A stretch of DNA of 64,000 nt, taken from Actinacidiphila sp. DG2A-62 (GTDB lineage: Bacteria; Actinomycetota; Actinomycetes; Streptomycetales; Streptomycetaceae). The notes under the pieces are model-generated. The model made no database searches. It was not told where the DNA came from and saw only the letters and a list, made by a program, of their open reading frames with translations. Made by a program: the position numbers and the translations under genes. The stretch spans positions 1,178,001-1,242,000 of the forward strand of contig NZ_JAYMGI010000002.1 in NCBI RefSeq assembly GCF_035825295.1. The letters are read 5' to 3'. Shown piece by piece: positions 43,906 to 51,303 of this stretch. Positions within the stretch are counted from its first letter, which is position 1. The number at the start of each line of letters is the position of its first letter.

Positions 43906-43947
43906 GCCGGGCGCAGTGCGCCGCGCACGGGCGGGCCGGGGCAGAAG

Positions 43948-44976
43948 CTACGCGGAGAGCGTCAACGCGAGGAGCTCGCGGGCCGGGCCCGCGGGCTGCG
44001 GCCCGGCGGGCCAGACGGCGCGCAGCGCACGGGTGAGCGGCAGCCCCGGAGCGAGCGGGATCTCCGCGAGACGCCCCGCGGCGACCTCCTCCGCGACCGC
44101 CAACTCGCTGAGCACCGCGGGCCCCGCCCCACTGACCGTCGCCGCCTTCACCGCCGTCGTGGACGCGAGTTCGAGCAGCGGCGCGGCCGGCCCGCCGTAC
44201 GGCGCGAGTGCCGCGTCCAGGACCTGCCGGGTCCCGGACCCGGCCTCGCGCAGGATCAGCGCGGCGGCCGCCAGCTCGGCGGGCGGCAGCGGCCGGCGCC
44301 GCCGTGCCCAGGGATGGCCGGGCGCGGTGACGACGAGCAGCCGGTCGCGGGCGACCACCGCGGAGCCCAGCCCGGGCGGCACGTCGAGGCCCTCCACGAA
44401 CCCGAGGTCGGCCTCGCCCTCGGTGACGAGCCGGGCGACCGTCACCGAGTTGCCCGCGGCGAGCGACACCGCGGTGCCGGGCCGCCGGGCGTGCAGCGCG
44501 ATCAGCCAGTTGGGCAGCAGGTACTCCGCGACGGTCATGCTGGCCGCGACCCGCAGCCGCGAGTCCCGCCTGCCGCGCAGCGCCCGCGCTCCCGCGTCGA
44601 ACGCCTCCGCGGCCTCCAGCACCCGCCGCGCCCACTCGCTGACCAGCGCGCCCTCGTCGGTCAGCCGCGAGCCGCCCGGGGAGCGGCGCACCAGCGCGAC
44701 GCCGAGCCGGGTCTCCAGCGCGCGCAGCCGGCCGCTGGCGGCGGGCTGGCTGATGCCCAGTTCGCGCGCGGCCCGCCCGAGGCTCCCCAGCCGGGCGACG
44801 GCGAGCAGCAGCTCCATCGCCCCGAGATCCGGCACCCGGTACGCCAACGACCCCCCGGTGGCAGGGGCACCCGCCCCGGACGGGTCCCCGCGGCCGCTCC
44901 CCCACTCGCGGCCGGCGCCGCGCCCCGGAGGCCGCCCGGACTCACCGGGCTCACCGGAGGCCGCCTCGTTGCTCAT
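43948..44976 (-). CDS. LysR-family regulator divergent from a TDT transporter
   Basis: 342 aa. After a Gly/Ser-rich lead of about 45 residues, the HTH reads LGAMELLLAVARLGSLGRAA followed by LGISQPAASGRLRALETRLG. The effector domain has LRVAASMTVAEYLLPNWLIA, TVSLAAGNSVTVARLV and ADLGFVEGLDVP, similar to CysB/CbbR-type binding domains for small anions. The ATG (44976) lies within a perfect palindrome that also sits upstream of the divergent transporter, so autoregulation and control of the transporter are likely. Confidence 0.9.
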   Translation of the reverse strand: MSNEAASGEPGESGRPPGRGAGREWGSGRGDPSGAGAPATGGSLAYRVPDLGAMELLLAVARLGSLGRAARELGISQPAASGRLRALETRLGVALVRRSPGGSRLTDEGALVSEWARRVLEAAEAFDAGARALRGRRDSRLRVAASMTVAEYLLPNWLIALHARRPGTAVSLAAGNSVTVARLVTEGEADLGFVEGLDVPPGLGSAVVARDRLLVVTAPGHPWARRRRPLPPAELAAAALILREAGSGTRQVLDAALAPYGGPAAPLLELASTTAVKAATVSGAGPAVLSELAVAEEVAAGRLAEIPLAPGLPLTRALRAVWPAGPQPAGPARELLALTLSA

Positions 44977-44990
44977 AAGCGCAGCTTATG
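44974..44990. promoter_or_regulatory. LysR operator, perfect palindrome on the lysR start codon
   Basis: CATAAGC (44974-44980) and GCTTATG (44984-44990) flank GCA. It contains the LysR consensus T-N11-A (TAAGCGCAGCTTA). The CAT at 44974 is the complement of the lysR start codon, and the site is 58 bp from the divergent transporter start. Confidence 0.75.
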
Positions 44991-45047
44991 CCCCGATCGG
45001 GACGCGACGCCTACCGGGGCGTGCGGGGCGGCAGGAGGGTCGTAGGC

Positions 45048-46178
45048 ATGACAGCGCTGAGCACCGCACCCCCGCGTACCGCCTCCCGACCGGCCGGGGC
45101 CGCCCTGCTGCGGTACGTGGGGCCGAACTGGTACGCCGCGGTGATGGGCACCGCCATCACCGGGAACGCGGGAGCCGCGCTGCCGGGGTGTCCGGCGTGG
45201 GCGCGGGACGTGTGCACCGGCGTGTGGGGGCTGGCCGCGGTGCTGCTCGGCGCGGTGCTCGCGGCGCGGGCCGGGCACTGGGCTCGGCACGGCGACCAGG
45301 CGCGGCGACACCTGCTGGACCCCGCGGTCGCGCCGTTCTACGGGTGCCTGCCGATGGCGCTGCTCGCGGTGGGCTCCGGCGCGCTCGCGCTGGGCCCTCG
45401 GGTGGTCGGCGAGCGCGCGGCGGTCGCCGCCGCGGTCGTGCTGTGGGCGGCGGGCGCGGCGTCGGGCCTGGTGGTCGCGGCGGCGGTGCCGTATCTGATG
45501 ATGGCCAGGCACCCGATCGGCGACGCGGACGCCTCGCCGGTCTGGCTGCTGCCGGTGGTCGCGCCGATGGTCGCCGCCTCGACCGGCCCCGCACTGGTGC
45601 CGCACCTGGCGGCCGGGAACGCCCAGGGGCGTGCGGCGCTGCTGCTCGGCTGCCTGGCGATGTTCGGCGTGAGCCTGCTGGCGACGCTGGCGATCCTGCC
45701 GCTGGTGTGGGGGCGGCTGCTCCGCCACGGGCCGCTGCCGGTGGCGGTCACTCCGGCGTTGTTCCTGGTGCTGGGTCCGCTCGGGCAGTCGACCACCGCC
45801 GCGGGCACGATCGCCGACGCCGCCCCCGCCGCGTCCCTGCCCTCGCCGTACGCCGCCGCGCTGGACGGCTTCGCCGTGCTCTACGGGGTTCCGGTGATCG
45901 GCTTCGCGCTGCTGTGGCTGGCGCTCGCGGAGGCGATGGTGCTGCGTGCGTTCCGCGCGGGACTGCGGTTCTCGATGACGTGGTGGGCGTTCACCTTCCC
46001 GGTCGGCACTTGCGCCACCGGCGCGACGTCCCTGGCCCGCCACACCCACCTGCACGCGCTGACGTGGCTGGCGGTCGGCCTCTACGCGCTCCTGGTCGCG
46101 GGCTGGCTCGCGGCGGCTTCGGGGACCGTCCGCGGCACGCTCGCCGGCCGACTCCTCGCGCCGCCCCGGGCCGCGTGA
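45048..46178 (+). CDS. TDT-family (TehA/SLAC1-like) transporter
   Basis: 376 aa, about ten hydrophobic segments. RYVGPNWYAAVMGTAITGNAG at the N-terminus and later LGPLGQSTTAAGTIAD and MTWWAFTFPVGTCATGA are typical of the tellurite-resistance/dicarboxylate (TDT) family, whose members export or import small anions such as sulfite, malate or chloride. The ATG at 45048 has AGGAGGG 9 nt upstream. Divergent from a LysR gene, a common pairing for this family. Substrate not determinable. Confidence 0.9.
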   Translation: MTALSTAPPRTASRPAGAALLRYVGPNWYAAVMGTAITGNAGAALPGCPAWARDVCTGVWGLAAVLLGAVLAARAGHWARHGDQARRHLLDPAVAPFYGCLPMALLAVGSGALALGPRVVGERAAVAAAVVLWAAGAASGLVVAAAVPYLMMARHPIGDADASPVWLLPVVAPMVAASTGPALVPHLAAGNAQGRAALLLGCLAMFGVSLLATLAILPLVWGRLLRHGPLPVAVTPALFLVLGPLGQSTTAAGTIADAAPAASLPSPYAAALDGFAVLYGVPVIGFALLWLALAEAMVLRAFRAGLRFSMTWWAFTFPVGTCATGATSLARHTHLHALTWLAVGLYALLVAGWLAAASGTVRGTLAGRLLAPPRAA

Positions 46179-46226
46179 CGCCGCGCCGGCCCGGGCCGCG
46201 TGACGCCGGGCCGCCGCGAACGGGGG

Positions 46227-47126
46227 TCACGGTCGCGGCGTCGCCCCGGCCAGTGCGCGGGCGAGCGCCTGCGGGGCCTCGACCAGGGAGGGTCCGTACC
46301 AGGTGAGCAGACGGCCGCTGACCAGCGCCGCGGGCAGCCCCGGGAACGCCTCGGGCCCGTCGTCCGGGGCGAACGCGTAGGGCTCGTCGGGGAGCACCGC
46401 CAGGTCCGCGGGCGGCAGGGCGGCCGGGTCGAAGCGCGGGTAGCGGTCCTGGTGGCCGGCGAGGACGTTGTCGACGCCGAGCCGGGCGAGCAGGTCCCCG
46501 GCGAAGGTGTCGCGGCCGAGCGCCATCCAGGGCCGCCGCCAGATCGGGACGACGGCCCGGCGGCGGCGCGACGGCGGGCGTACCCCGAGCCAGGCGTCGC
46601 GCGCCGCGGCCAGCCAGTCGGGGGCGGCGAGCCCGCAGCCCTCGGTCAGTACGCGCTCCAGTTCGGTGAACGCCTGCGGCAGCGACCGGACTTCGGTGAC
46701 CAGCACGCGCAGCCCGGCGGCGCGCAGCGCGTCGAGGTCGGGTGCGCGGTTCTCCTCCTCGTTGGCCACGACGAGGTCCGGGGCGAGCGCGGTGACCGCG
46801 GCGACGTCGGGGTTCTTGGTGCCGCCGATCCTGGCGGCGTCGAGCCCGGCGGGGTGCGTGCACCAGTCCGTGACGCCGACCAGGAGCCCGGGAGCGGTCA
46901 CGGCGACGGCCTCGGTCAGCGACGGCACGAGCGACACCACCCGGCGCACGCGCCCGCCGCGGCCCGACCGCCCGCGCCCGCGCGAGCCGCTCGGCCCGGG
47001 CAGCACAGTCGGTCCGCTCGGCCCGGGTAGCACGGGCGGTCCCGACACGCCACGCGGTCCCGCTTCCTGCCGCGCCTGTCCCCCGCCCTCCGCGCCACTC
47101 GCCTCGCTCCCGGTCACGCCACCCAC
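46227..47126 (-). CDS. Helical-backbone metal receptor (BtuF-like), no export signal
   Basis: 299 aa. The BtuF/FhuD-type fold starts at VRRVVSLVPSLTEAVAVTAPGLLVGVTDWC, then IGGTKNPDVAAVTALAPDLVVANEEENR and the C-terminal LLARLGVDNVLAG. Such proteins bind cobalamin, haem or ferric siderophores outside the cell. Here the N-terminus (about 60 aa) is Gly/Pro-rich with a PVLPGPSG-type repeat. It has neither a hydrophobic signal nor a lipobox, so the protein seems cytoplasmic. No ABC partner is adjacent. The start is uncertain: GTG at 47126 or 47117. Confidence 0.8.
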   Translation of the reverse strand: MGGVTGSEASGAEGGGQARQEAGPRGVSGPPVLPGPSGPTVLPGPSGSRGRGRSGRGGRVRRVVSLVPSLTEAVAVTAPGLLVGVTDWCTHPAGLDAARIGGTKNPDVAAVTALAPDLVVANEEENRAPDLDALRAAGLRVLVTEVRSLPQAFTELERVLTEGCGLAAPDWLAAARDAWLGVRPPSRRRRAVVPIWRRPWMALGRDTFAGDLLARLGVDNVLAGHQDRYPRFDPAALPPADLAVLPDEPYAFAPDDGPEAFPGLPAALVSGRLLTWYGPSLVEAPQALARALAGATPRP

Positions 47127-47215
47127 GGTACGGACCCGGCCGGCGCCCGGCGGCCCGCGGGGCGGCGCCGACGCGCGTGCGGCCGGGTGTCGGTGGGCCG
47201 TGCGATGCTGGCGCC

Positions 47216-48247
47216 GTGAGCGACGAGGCGACTGAGGCGAACGGCCGGACGGCGGCGGCCAGCGGGCGGGCCGGCGGCGGTCCGGGGACGGAAGCAGGGG
47301 CGGCTGGCGCGGCGGGAGGCGGCGGGGACGACCGGCGCGGCGGACTGCTGCTGCTCGACACCGCGAGCCTGTACTTCCGCGCCTACTTCGGCGTGCCCGA
47401 GTCGGTGAAGGCGCCGGACGGCACGCCGGTCAACGCGGTGCGCGGGCTGCTGGACTTCATCGCCCGGCTGGTCGCCGACCACTCCCCCGACGCGCTGGTG
47501 GCGTGCATGGACGCCGACTGGCGGCCCCAGTGGCGGGTGGACCTGATCCCCTCGTACAAGGCGCACCGCGTCGCCGACCCGGCCGGCGCGGAGGAGGTGC
47601 CGGACACGCTGTCGCCGCAGGTGCCGGTGATCGAGGCGGTGCTCGACGCGATCGGCATCGCCCGGATCGGCGTGCCCGGCTACGAGGCCGACGACGTGAT
47701 CGGCACGCTCGCCGCCGCGTCGGCCACGCCGGTCACCGTGGTCACCGGCGACCGCGACCTCTTCCAGCTGGTGGACGACGCGCGCGGCGTGCGGGTGCTC
47801 TACCCGCGCAAGGGCGTCGGGGACTGCGACGTGATCGACGAGGAGGCGATCGCGGTCCGCTACGGCGTGCGGGCCGGGCAGTACGCCGACTTCGCGGCGC
47901 TGCGCGGCGACCCGAGCGACGGGCTGCCCGGCGTGAAGGGCATCGGCGAGAAGACCGCCGCCGAACTGGTCACCGCCTACGGGGACCTGGCCGGCGTCCG
48001 GGCCGCGGCGGCCGACCCGTTCTCCCGACTGACCCCGGCCCGGCGGCGCAACCTCACGGCGGCGGCCGCGTATCTGGACGTCGCGCCGAAGGTGGTCCGG
48101 GTGGCGCTGGACGTGCCGGTGCCGGAGGTCGACGCGGCGGTGCCGGCCGCGCCCGCGGACCCGGCGGCACTGGAGGAGCTGGCCGCGCGCTGGGGCCTGG
48201 GCGGTTCGCTGTCCCGGCTGCTGGCCGCGCTCGCCGCGGCGCGCTGA
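47216..48247 (+). CDS. 5'-3' exonuclease (Pol I N-terminal type)
   Basis: 343 aa. After a Gly/Ala-rich lead of about 40 residues comes the FEN-like domain: LLLLDTASLYFRAYFGVP, CMDADWRPQWRVDLIPSYKAHR, GYEADDVIGTLAA and VVTGDRDLFQLVDD supply the metal-binding acidic residues. The helix-hairpin-helix is GLPGVKGIGEKTAAELV. A free-standing flap exonuclease in DNA repair or Okazaki processing, distinct from polA. The GTG at 47216 has no Shine-Dalgarno; GATGCT upstream may be a -10 of a leaderless mRNA. Confidence 0.93.
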   Translation: MSDEATEANGRTAAASGRAGGGPGTEAGAAGAAGGGGDDRRGGLLLLDTASLYFRAYFGVPESVKAPDGTPVNAVRGLLDFIARLVADHSPDALVACMDADWRPQWRVDLIPSYKAHRVADPAGAEEVPDTLSPQVPVIEAVLDAIGIARIGVPGYEADDVIGTLAAASATPVTVVTGDRDLFQLVDDARGVRVLYPRKGVGDCDVIDEEAIAVRYGVRAGQYADFAALRGDPSDGLPGVKGIGEKTAAELVTAYGDLAGVRAAAADPFSRLTPARRRNLTAAAAYLDVAPKVVRVALDVPVPEVDAAVPAAPADPAALEELAARWGLGGSLSRLLAALAAAR

Positions 48248-48284
48248 CCGTCCGGCGGACGCCGAGCGGCGCGAGGAGGTGGAA

Positions 48285-48326
48285 GCCTCCGCCCGTGCGG
48301 TACGGGGGGCCCGCACAGACGGAGGC
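48285..48326. terminator. Two-part hairpin between convergent genes
   Basis: GCCTCCG (48285-48291) pairs with CGGAGGC (48320-48326), and inside it GTGCGG (48295-48300) pairs with CCGCAC (48311-48316). It separates the exonuclease from the DHA2 transporter gene. Confidence 0.65.
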
Positions 48327-48364
48327 GTTCGGGGGGCGGCGGAGGCCGCCTCGGTGGCGCGCGG

Positions 48365-49831
48365 TCAGGTGCCGGCCGGCGGGTCCGCGGCCTCGGGCGG
48401 CCCGGTTCGCGCCACGGCGCCCACCGGCCGGTGCGGCACGTACAGCGCGAGCACGGACACCAGTCCCAGCACCGCGAACGTCCACCACACCCGGTGGAAG
48501 GCCGCCGTCGCGCCGCCGGCTCCCGGGGTGCCCAGCACGGCGACGAAGAGGCTGATCCCGAGGACCGCGCCGAGCTGCCGGAAGCTGGAGTTGATCGCCG
48601 AGCCGATCGCGAACCGGCCGGGCGGCAGCGACTGGACCGCCGCCGCGGACTGCACCGGCAGGGTCAGGCCGATGCCGAGGCCGGTGAGCAGGGACGCCGG
48701 CAGCAGGTGCGTCGCCCAGTGCGGGTGCGCGCCGACCCGCAGCGCCAGCAGTTCCGCGCCGGCGAACCACAGCAGCGCGCCCGCGGTCAGGACGGTCTTG
48801 GCGCCGTGGGCCATGGCGAGTCTGCTGCCGGCGCGGGCGACGAGGGCGACCACGAGCGGTCCCGGCGCGGTGGCCAGGGCGGCGCGCAGCACGGAGTAGT
48901 GCCAGACCGTCTGCAGGAAGATGATGTTGGCCAGCAGCAGTCCGTAGAACGCGGCGGAGAAGACCAGCGACGCCACGTTGACCAGGGTGAACTGGCGGAC
49001 CCTGAACAGTGCGAGGTCGACGACCGGCCGGGCGGCGGCGCGGGTGCGCAGCACGAACACCGGCAGCAGCACGGCGGCCACCGCGAAGCCGGCGATCACC
49101 CTGGGGTCGGCCCAGCCCCAGCTCGGGCCCTCGATGACGGCAAGGCTCAGCGCGGCGGGGACGACCGCGACCAGGAGCGCGCCCAGCGGGTCGGGCAGCC
49201 CGCCGGCCTGCGGGTCGCGGGTCTCGCGCAGCAGTCGGGCGCCGAGGGCGACGACCGCGACGCACACCGGCACGTTGACCAGGAACACCCAGCGCCAGGA
49301 CGCGTACTGGGTGAGCAGCGCGCCGGTGGTCGGGCCGAGCGCCGCCGCGGCGGCGCCCATCATGCCCCAGGTGCCGATGGCCACCGGCCGCCGCTCGGGC
49401 GGGAACTCCGGCAGCACCAGGGCCAGCGAGGTCGGCGTGACCAGCGCGGCGAACGCGGCCTGCAGGGCACGCGCGCCGATCAGCACGTTCACGTCCGGGG
49501 CGGCGCCGCACAGCGCGCTCATCGCGGCGAAGCCGGTGAGGCCGATGATAAAGACGCGCTTGCGGCCGTAGCGGTCGGCCAGCCGTCCGGCCGGGACGAG
49601 CATCGCGGCGAAGACCAGGCTGTAGGCGTTGAGCACCCACGACAGGTGGCCCGCGCCGGTGCCGAAGCTGCGGCTGATGGTCTCGAAGGCGGTGTTGACG
49701 ATGGTGGTGTCGAGGAACATCACGAAGGCGCCGAAGCTGCTCAGCGCCAGCACCAGGCGGGCCCGGCGCGGGTCGAACGCCGGGGCCGGCGCGTGCTGCG
49801 CCGGGGGCGTGACCTGCTCGGGTGCGCTCAT
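48365..49831 (-). CDS. MFS transporter, DHA2 (EmrB/QacA) family
   Basis: 488 aa from the ATG at 49831, about 14 hydrophobic segments. DHA2 motifs: MFLDTTIVNTAFETISRSF, SWVLNAYSLVFAAMLVPAGRLADRYGRKRVF and the motif C-like region GPTTGALLTQYASWRWVFLVNVP. Proton-coupled multidrug or metabolite export. An in-frame GTG at 49867 lies in a palindrome and could also start translation. Divergent from an HxlR gene that probably regulates it. The C-terminal tail is short and Pro-rich. Confidence 0.92.
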   Translation of the reverse strand: MSAPEQVTPPAQHAPAPAFDPRRARLVLALSSFGAFVMFLDTTIVNTAFETISRSFGTGAGHLSWVLNAYSLVFAAMLVPAGRLADRYGRKRVFIIGLTGFAAMSALCGAAPDVNVLIGARALQAAFAALVTPTSLALVLPEFPPERRPVAIGTWGMMGAAAAALGPTTGALLTQYASWRWVFLVNVPVCVAVVALGARLLRETRDPQAGGLPDPLGALLVAVVPAALSLAVIEGPSWGWADPRVIAGFAVAAVLLPVFVLRTRAAARPVVDLALFRVRQFTLVNVASLVFSAAFYGLLLANIIFLQTVWHYSVLRAALATAPGPLVVALVARAGSRLAMAHGAKTVLTAGALLWFAGAELLALRVGAHPHWATHLLPASLLTGLGIGLTLPVQSAAAVQSLPPGRFAIGSAINSSFRQLGAVLGISLFVAVLGTPGAGGATAAFHRVWWTFAVLGLVSVLALYVPHRPVGAVARTGPPEAADPPAGT

Positions 49832-49858
49832 GGTGTGCCGGTCCCCGTCGAGTGTGTT

Positions 49859-49867
49859 GTGATTCAC
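49859..49867. promoter_or_regulatory. Small palindrome between divergent DHA2 and HxlR genes
   Basis: GTGA-T-TCAC in the AT-richer centre of the 109-bp gap. HxlR proteins bind short palindromes of this size. The match is weak because only four base pairs are paired. Confidence 0.35.
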
Positions 49868-49928
49868 TACTAACTCGTCCGCCGGGACGGTAGCAGTCGT
49901 GGGTAGGGAAAGGCAACAGACTCGGGAT

Positions 49929-49934
49929 TACGCT
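49929..49934 (+). promoter_or_regulatory. -10 element of a leaderless hxlR-type gene
   Basis: TACGCT lies six bases before the ATG at 49941 (ggtggc between), the classic spacing of leaderless actinobacterial transcripts. No Shine-Dalgarno sequence is present. Confidence 0.55.
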
Positions 49935-49940
49935 GGTGGC

Positions 49941-50483
49941 ATGCACTCGGAGACGGCGGTGGGAACAGCGATGACGGATACCGCGGACCAGGGCGCCGCC
50001 GAGCCGCCCGGCCCCGCGGCGGAGCTCTGGCCCGCGGCGTCGGACACGATGGTGCGGGCGCCGGTCGAGGTGCGCCCCTGCTCGATCGCGGCGGCGCTGG
50101 AGGTCCTCGGCGAGCGCTGGTCGCTGCTCGCGGTGCGCGAGATGGCGTACGGCGTGCACCGGTTCGCGCGGATCGCGGGCTTCACCGGCGCCTCCCGCGA
50201 CATCCTCGCGGACCGGCTGCGCAAGCTGGAGGCGGCGGGCGTGGTGGAGCGCCGCCAGTACAGCGAGCACCCGCCGCGCCACGAGTACCACCTGACGCAC
50301 GCGGGGCACGAGCTGTTCCCGCTGATGATGGCGCTGCGCGAGTGGGGCGACCGCTGGGCGGTCGACGAGCCGGCGGTGGAGTTCCGGCACACCTGCGGCG
50401 AGCAGGTCGTGCTGGACCTGCGCTGCGCGCACTGCGGCGAGAAGGTCACCCGGGAGTCGCTCACACCGAGCCGGACCCGCTGA
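49941..50483 (+). CDS. HxlR-family transcriptional regulator
   Basis: 180 aa. The HxlR winged helix is CSIAAALEVLGERWSLLAVREM, then FARIAGFTGASRDILADRLRKLEAAGVVERRQY and YHLTHAGHELFPLMMALREWGDRW. The N-terminal Cys in RPCSIA is the conserved sensor position of this family. The C-terminus carries extra cysteines (HTCG, RCAHCG), possibly a small zinc site. Divergent from the DHA2 exporter, its likely target. An ATG at 49971 is an alternative start. Confidence 0.9.
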   Translation: MHSETAVGTAMTDTADQGAAEPPGPAAELWPAASDTMVRAPVEVRPCSIAAALEVLGERWSLLAVREMAYGVHRFARIAGFTGASRDILADRLRKLEAAGVVERRQYSEHPPRHEYHLTHAGHELFPLMMALREWGDRWAVDEPAVEFRHTCGEQVVLDLRCAHCGEKVTRESLTPSRTR

Positions 50484-50506
50484 GGGCCCGGGCGCGGCCG
50501 TGCCGG

Positions 50507-50896
50507 CTACGGCCGCTGCGCGCGCAGACCGTCGACGACCCGCCTGAGCAGGCCGGGGTCGGCCGGCTCCGCCGCGGGGACCGGCTGGCGGGCGCGGACC
50601 AGCCCGCGGTCGAGCAGGTCGCAGGCCAGCACGCGCACCGCGGAGACCGGCAGGTCGAGGTGGTCCGCCGCCTCCTCGACGCTGAGCGCGCCGCCCTGCA
50701 GGGCGTCCAGGAGGGCGAGGTGGGCCGGCGGCAGGTCGTCGTCGGCAGCCCCGCCGTCCGCGCGCGGCTCGTCGGCCAGGGAGAGGACGGACGGGCGGCG
50801 CAGGCCGTCCCGGCCGTCGCGGCGGGTGCGGGCGGCGCCCCCGGTGGCCAGGTAGGCGGGGACCAGCGAGCCGCCGGCGCGGCGGCCTCCCGTCAT
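50507..50896 (-). CDS. DUF742 protein of a conservon (CvnC-like)
   Basis: 129 aa. DUF742 motif: SLVPAYLATGG near the N-terminus (in the family RxxRPYxxTGGR) and the winged-helix-like ALSVEEAADHLDLPVSAVRVLACDLLDRGLVRAR. The third conservon component, following CvnA kinase-like and CvnB Roadblock proteins. Its ATG overlaps the CvnB stop by 4 nt. The usual next gene, the CvnD GTPase, is missing; the convergent hxlR gene ends only 23 bp away. Confidence 0.9.
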   Translation of the reverse strand: MTGGRRAGGSLVPAYLATGGAARTRRDGRDGLRRPSVLSLADEPRADGGAADDDLPPAHLALLDALQGGALSVEEAADHLDLPVSAVRVLACDLLDRGLVRARQPVPAAEPADPGLLRRVVDGLRAQRP

Positions 50897-51303
50897 GCCC
50901 CGGCGCCGCGGACCCCCGCGGCCGTCGCCTTCTCGCCGAGCCTGGCGACCTGCGAGTGCACCCGGTGGGCCAGCAGGTCGAGTCGGACCTCGGGAGCGCC
51001 GAAGGCCGCGACGCAGGTGCCGTCCGCGGCCGGCGCGACCAGGATGTAGCCGTGCTCCGACTCGATCACCACCTGCCGCACCTGCGCGTCCTCGGCGTCG
51101 GCGAAGGCCGCGGCGGCGGTCCGGCAGGCGCCCTGCACGGTGCTGACGATGGCCGCGGTGCGCTCGGCCGCGGCCGGCGACAGCGCCTGGGAGGAGGCCG
51201 AGACCAGGCCGTCGCCGGTGAGCAGCACGGCGGCCTCCACATGCGGGACCTCAAGGATCGGATCGAGCACCCACGCGGTCTCCCCGGTCTCGCGCTCGCT
51301 CAT
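50893..51303 (-). CDS. Roadblock/LC7 domain protein of a conservon (CvnB-like)
   Basis: 136 aa. The Roadblock fold reads WVLDPILEVPHVEAAVLLTGDGLV, ERTAAIVSTVQGACRTAAAAF, QVVIESEHGYILVAPAADG and LDLLAHRVHSQVARLGEK. In conservons CvnB links the CvnA ATPase to the small GTPase. The ATG overlaps the cvnA stop (ATGA), and its own stop overlaps the DUF742 start, so all three are translationally coupled. Confidence 0.92.
   Translation of the reverse strand: MSERETGETAWVLDPILEVPHVEAAVLLTGDGLVSASSQALSPAAAERTAAIVSTVQGACRTAAAAFADAEDAQVRQVVIESEHGYILVAPAADGTCVAAFGAPEVRLDLLAHRVHSQVARLGEKATAAGVRGAGA

Noticed and set aside
43269..43928. Several overlapping frames encoding GRAVPRAP-type repeats
   Set aside because: They are translations of the intergenic repeat array in several frames, with no start signals and no unique sequence.
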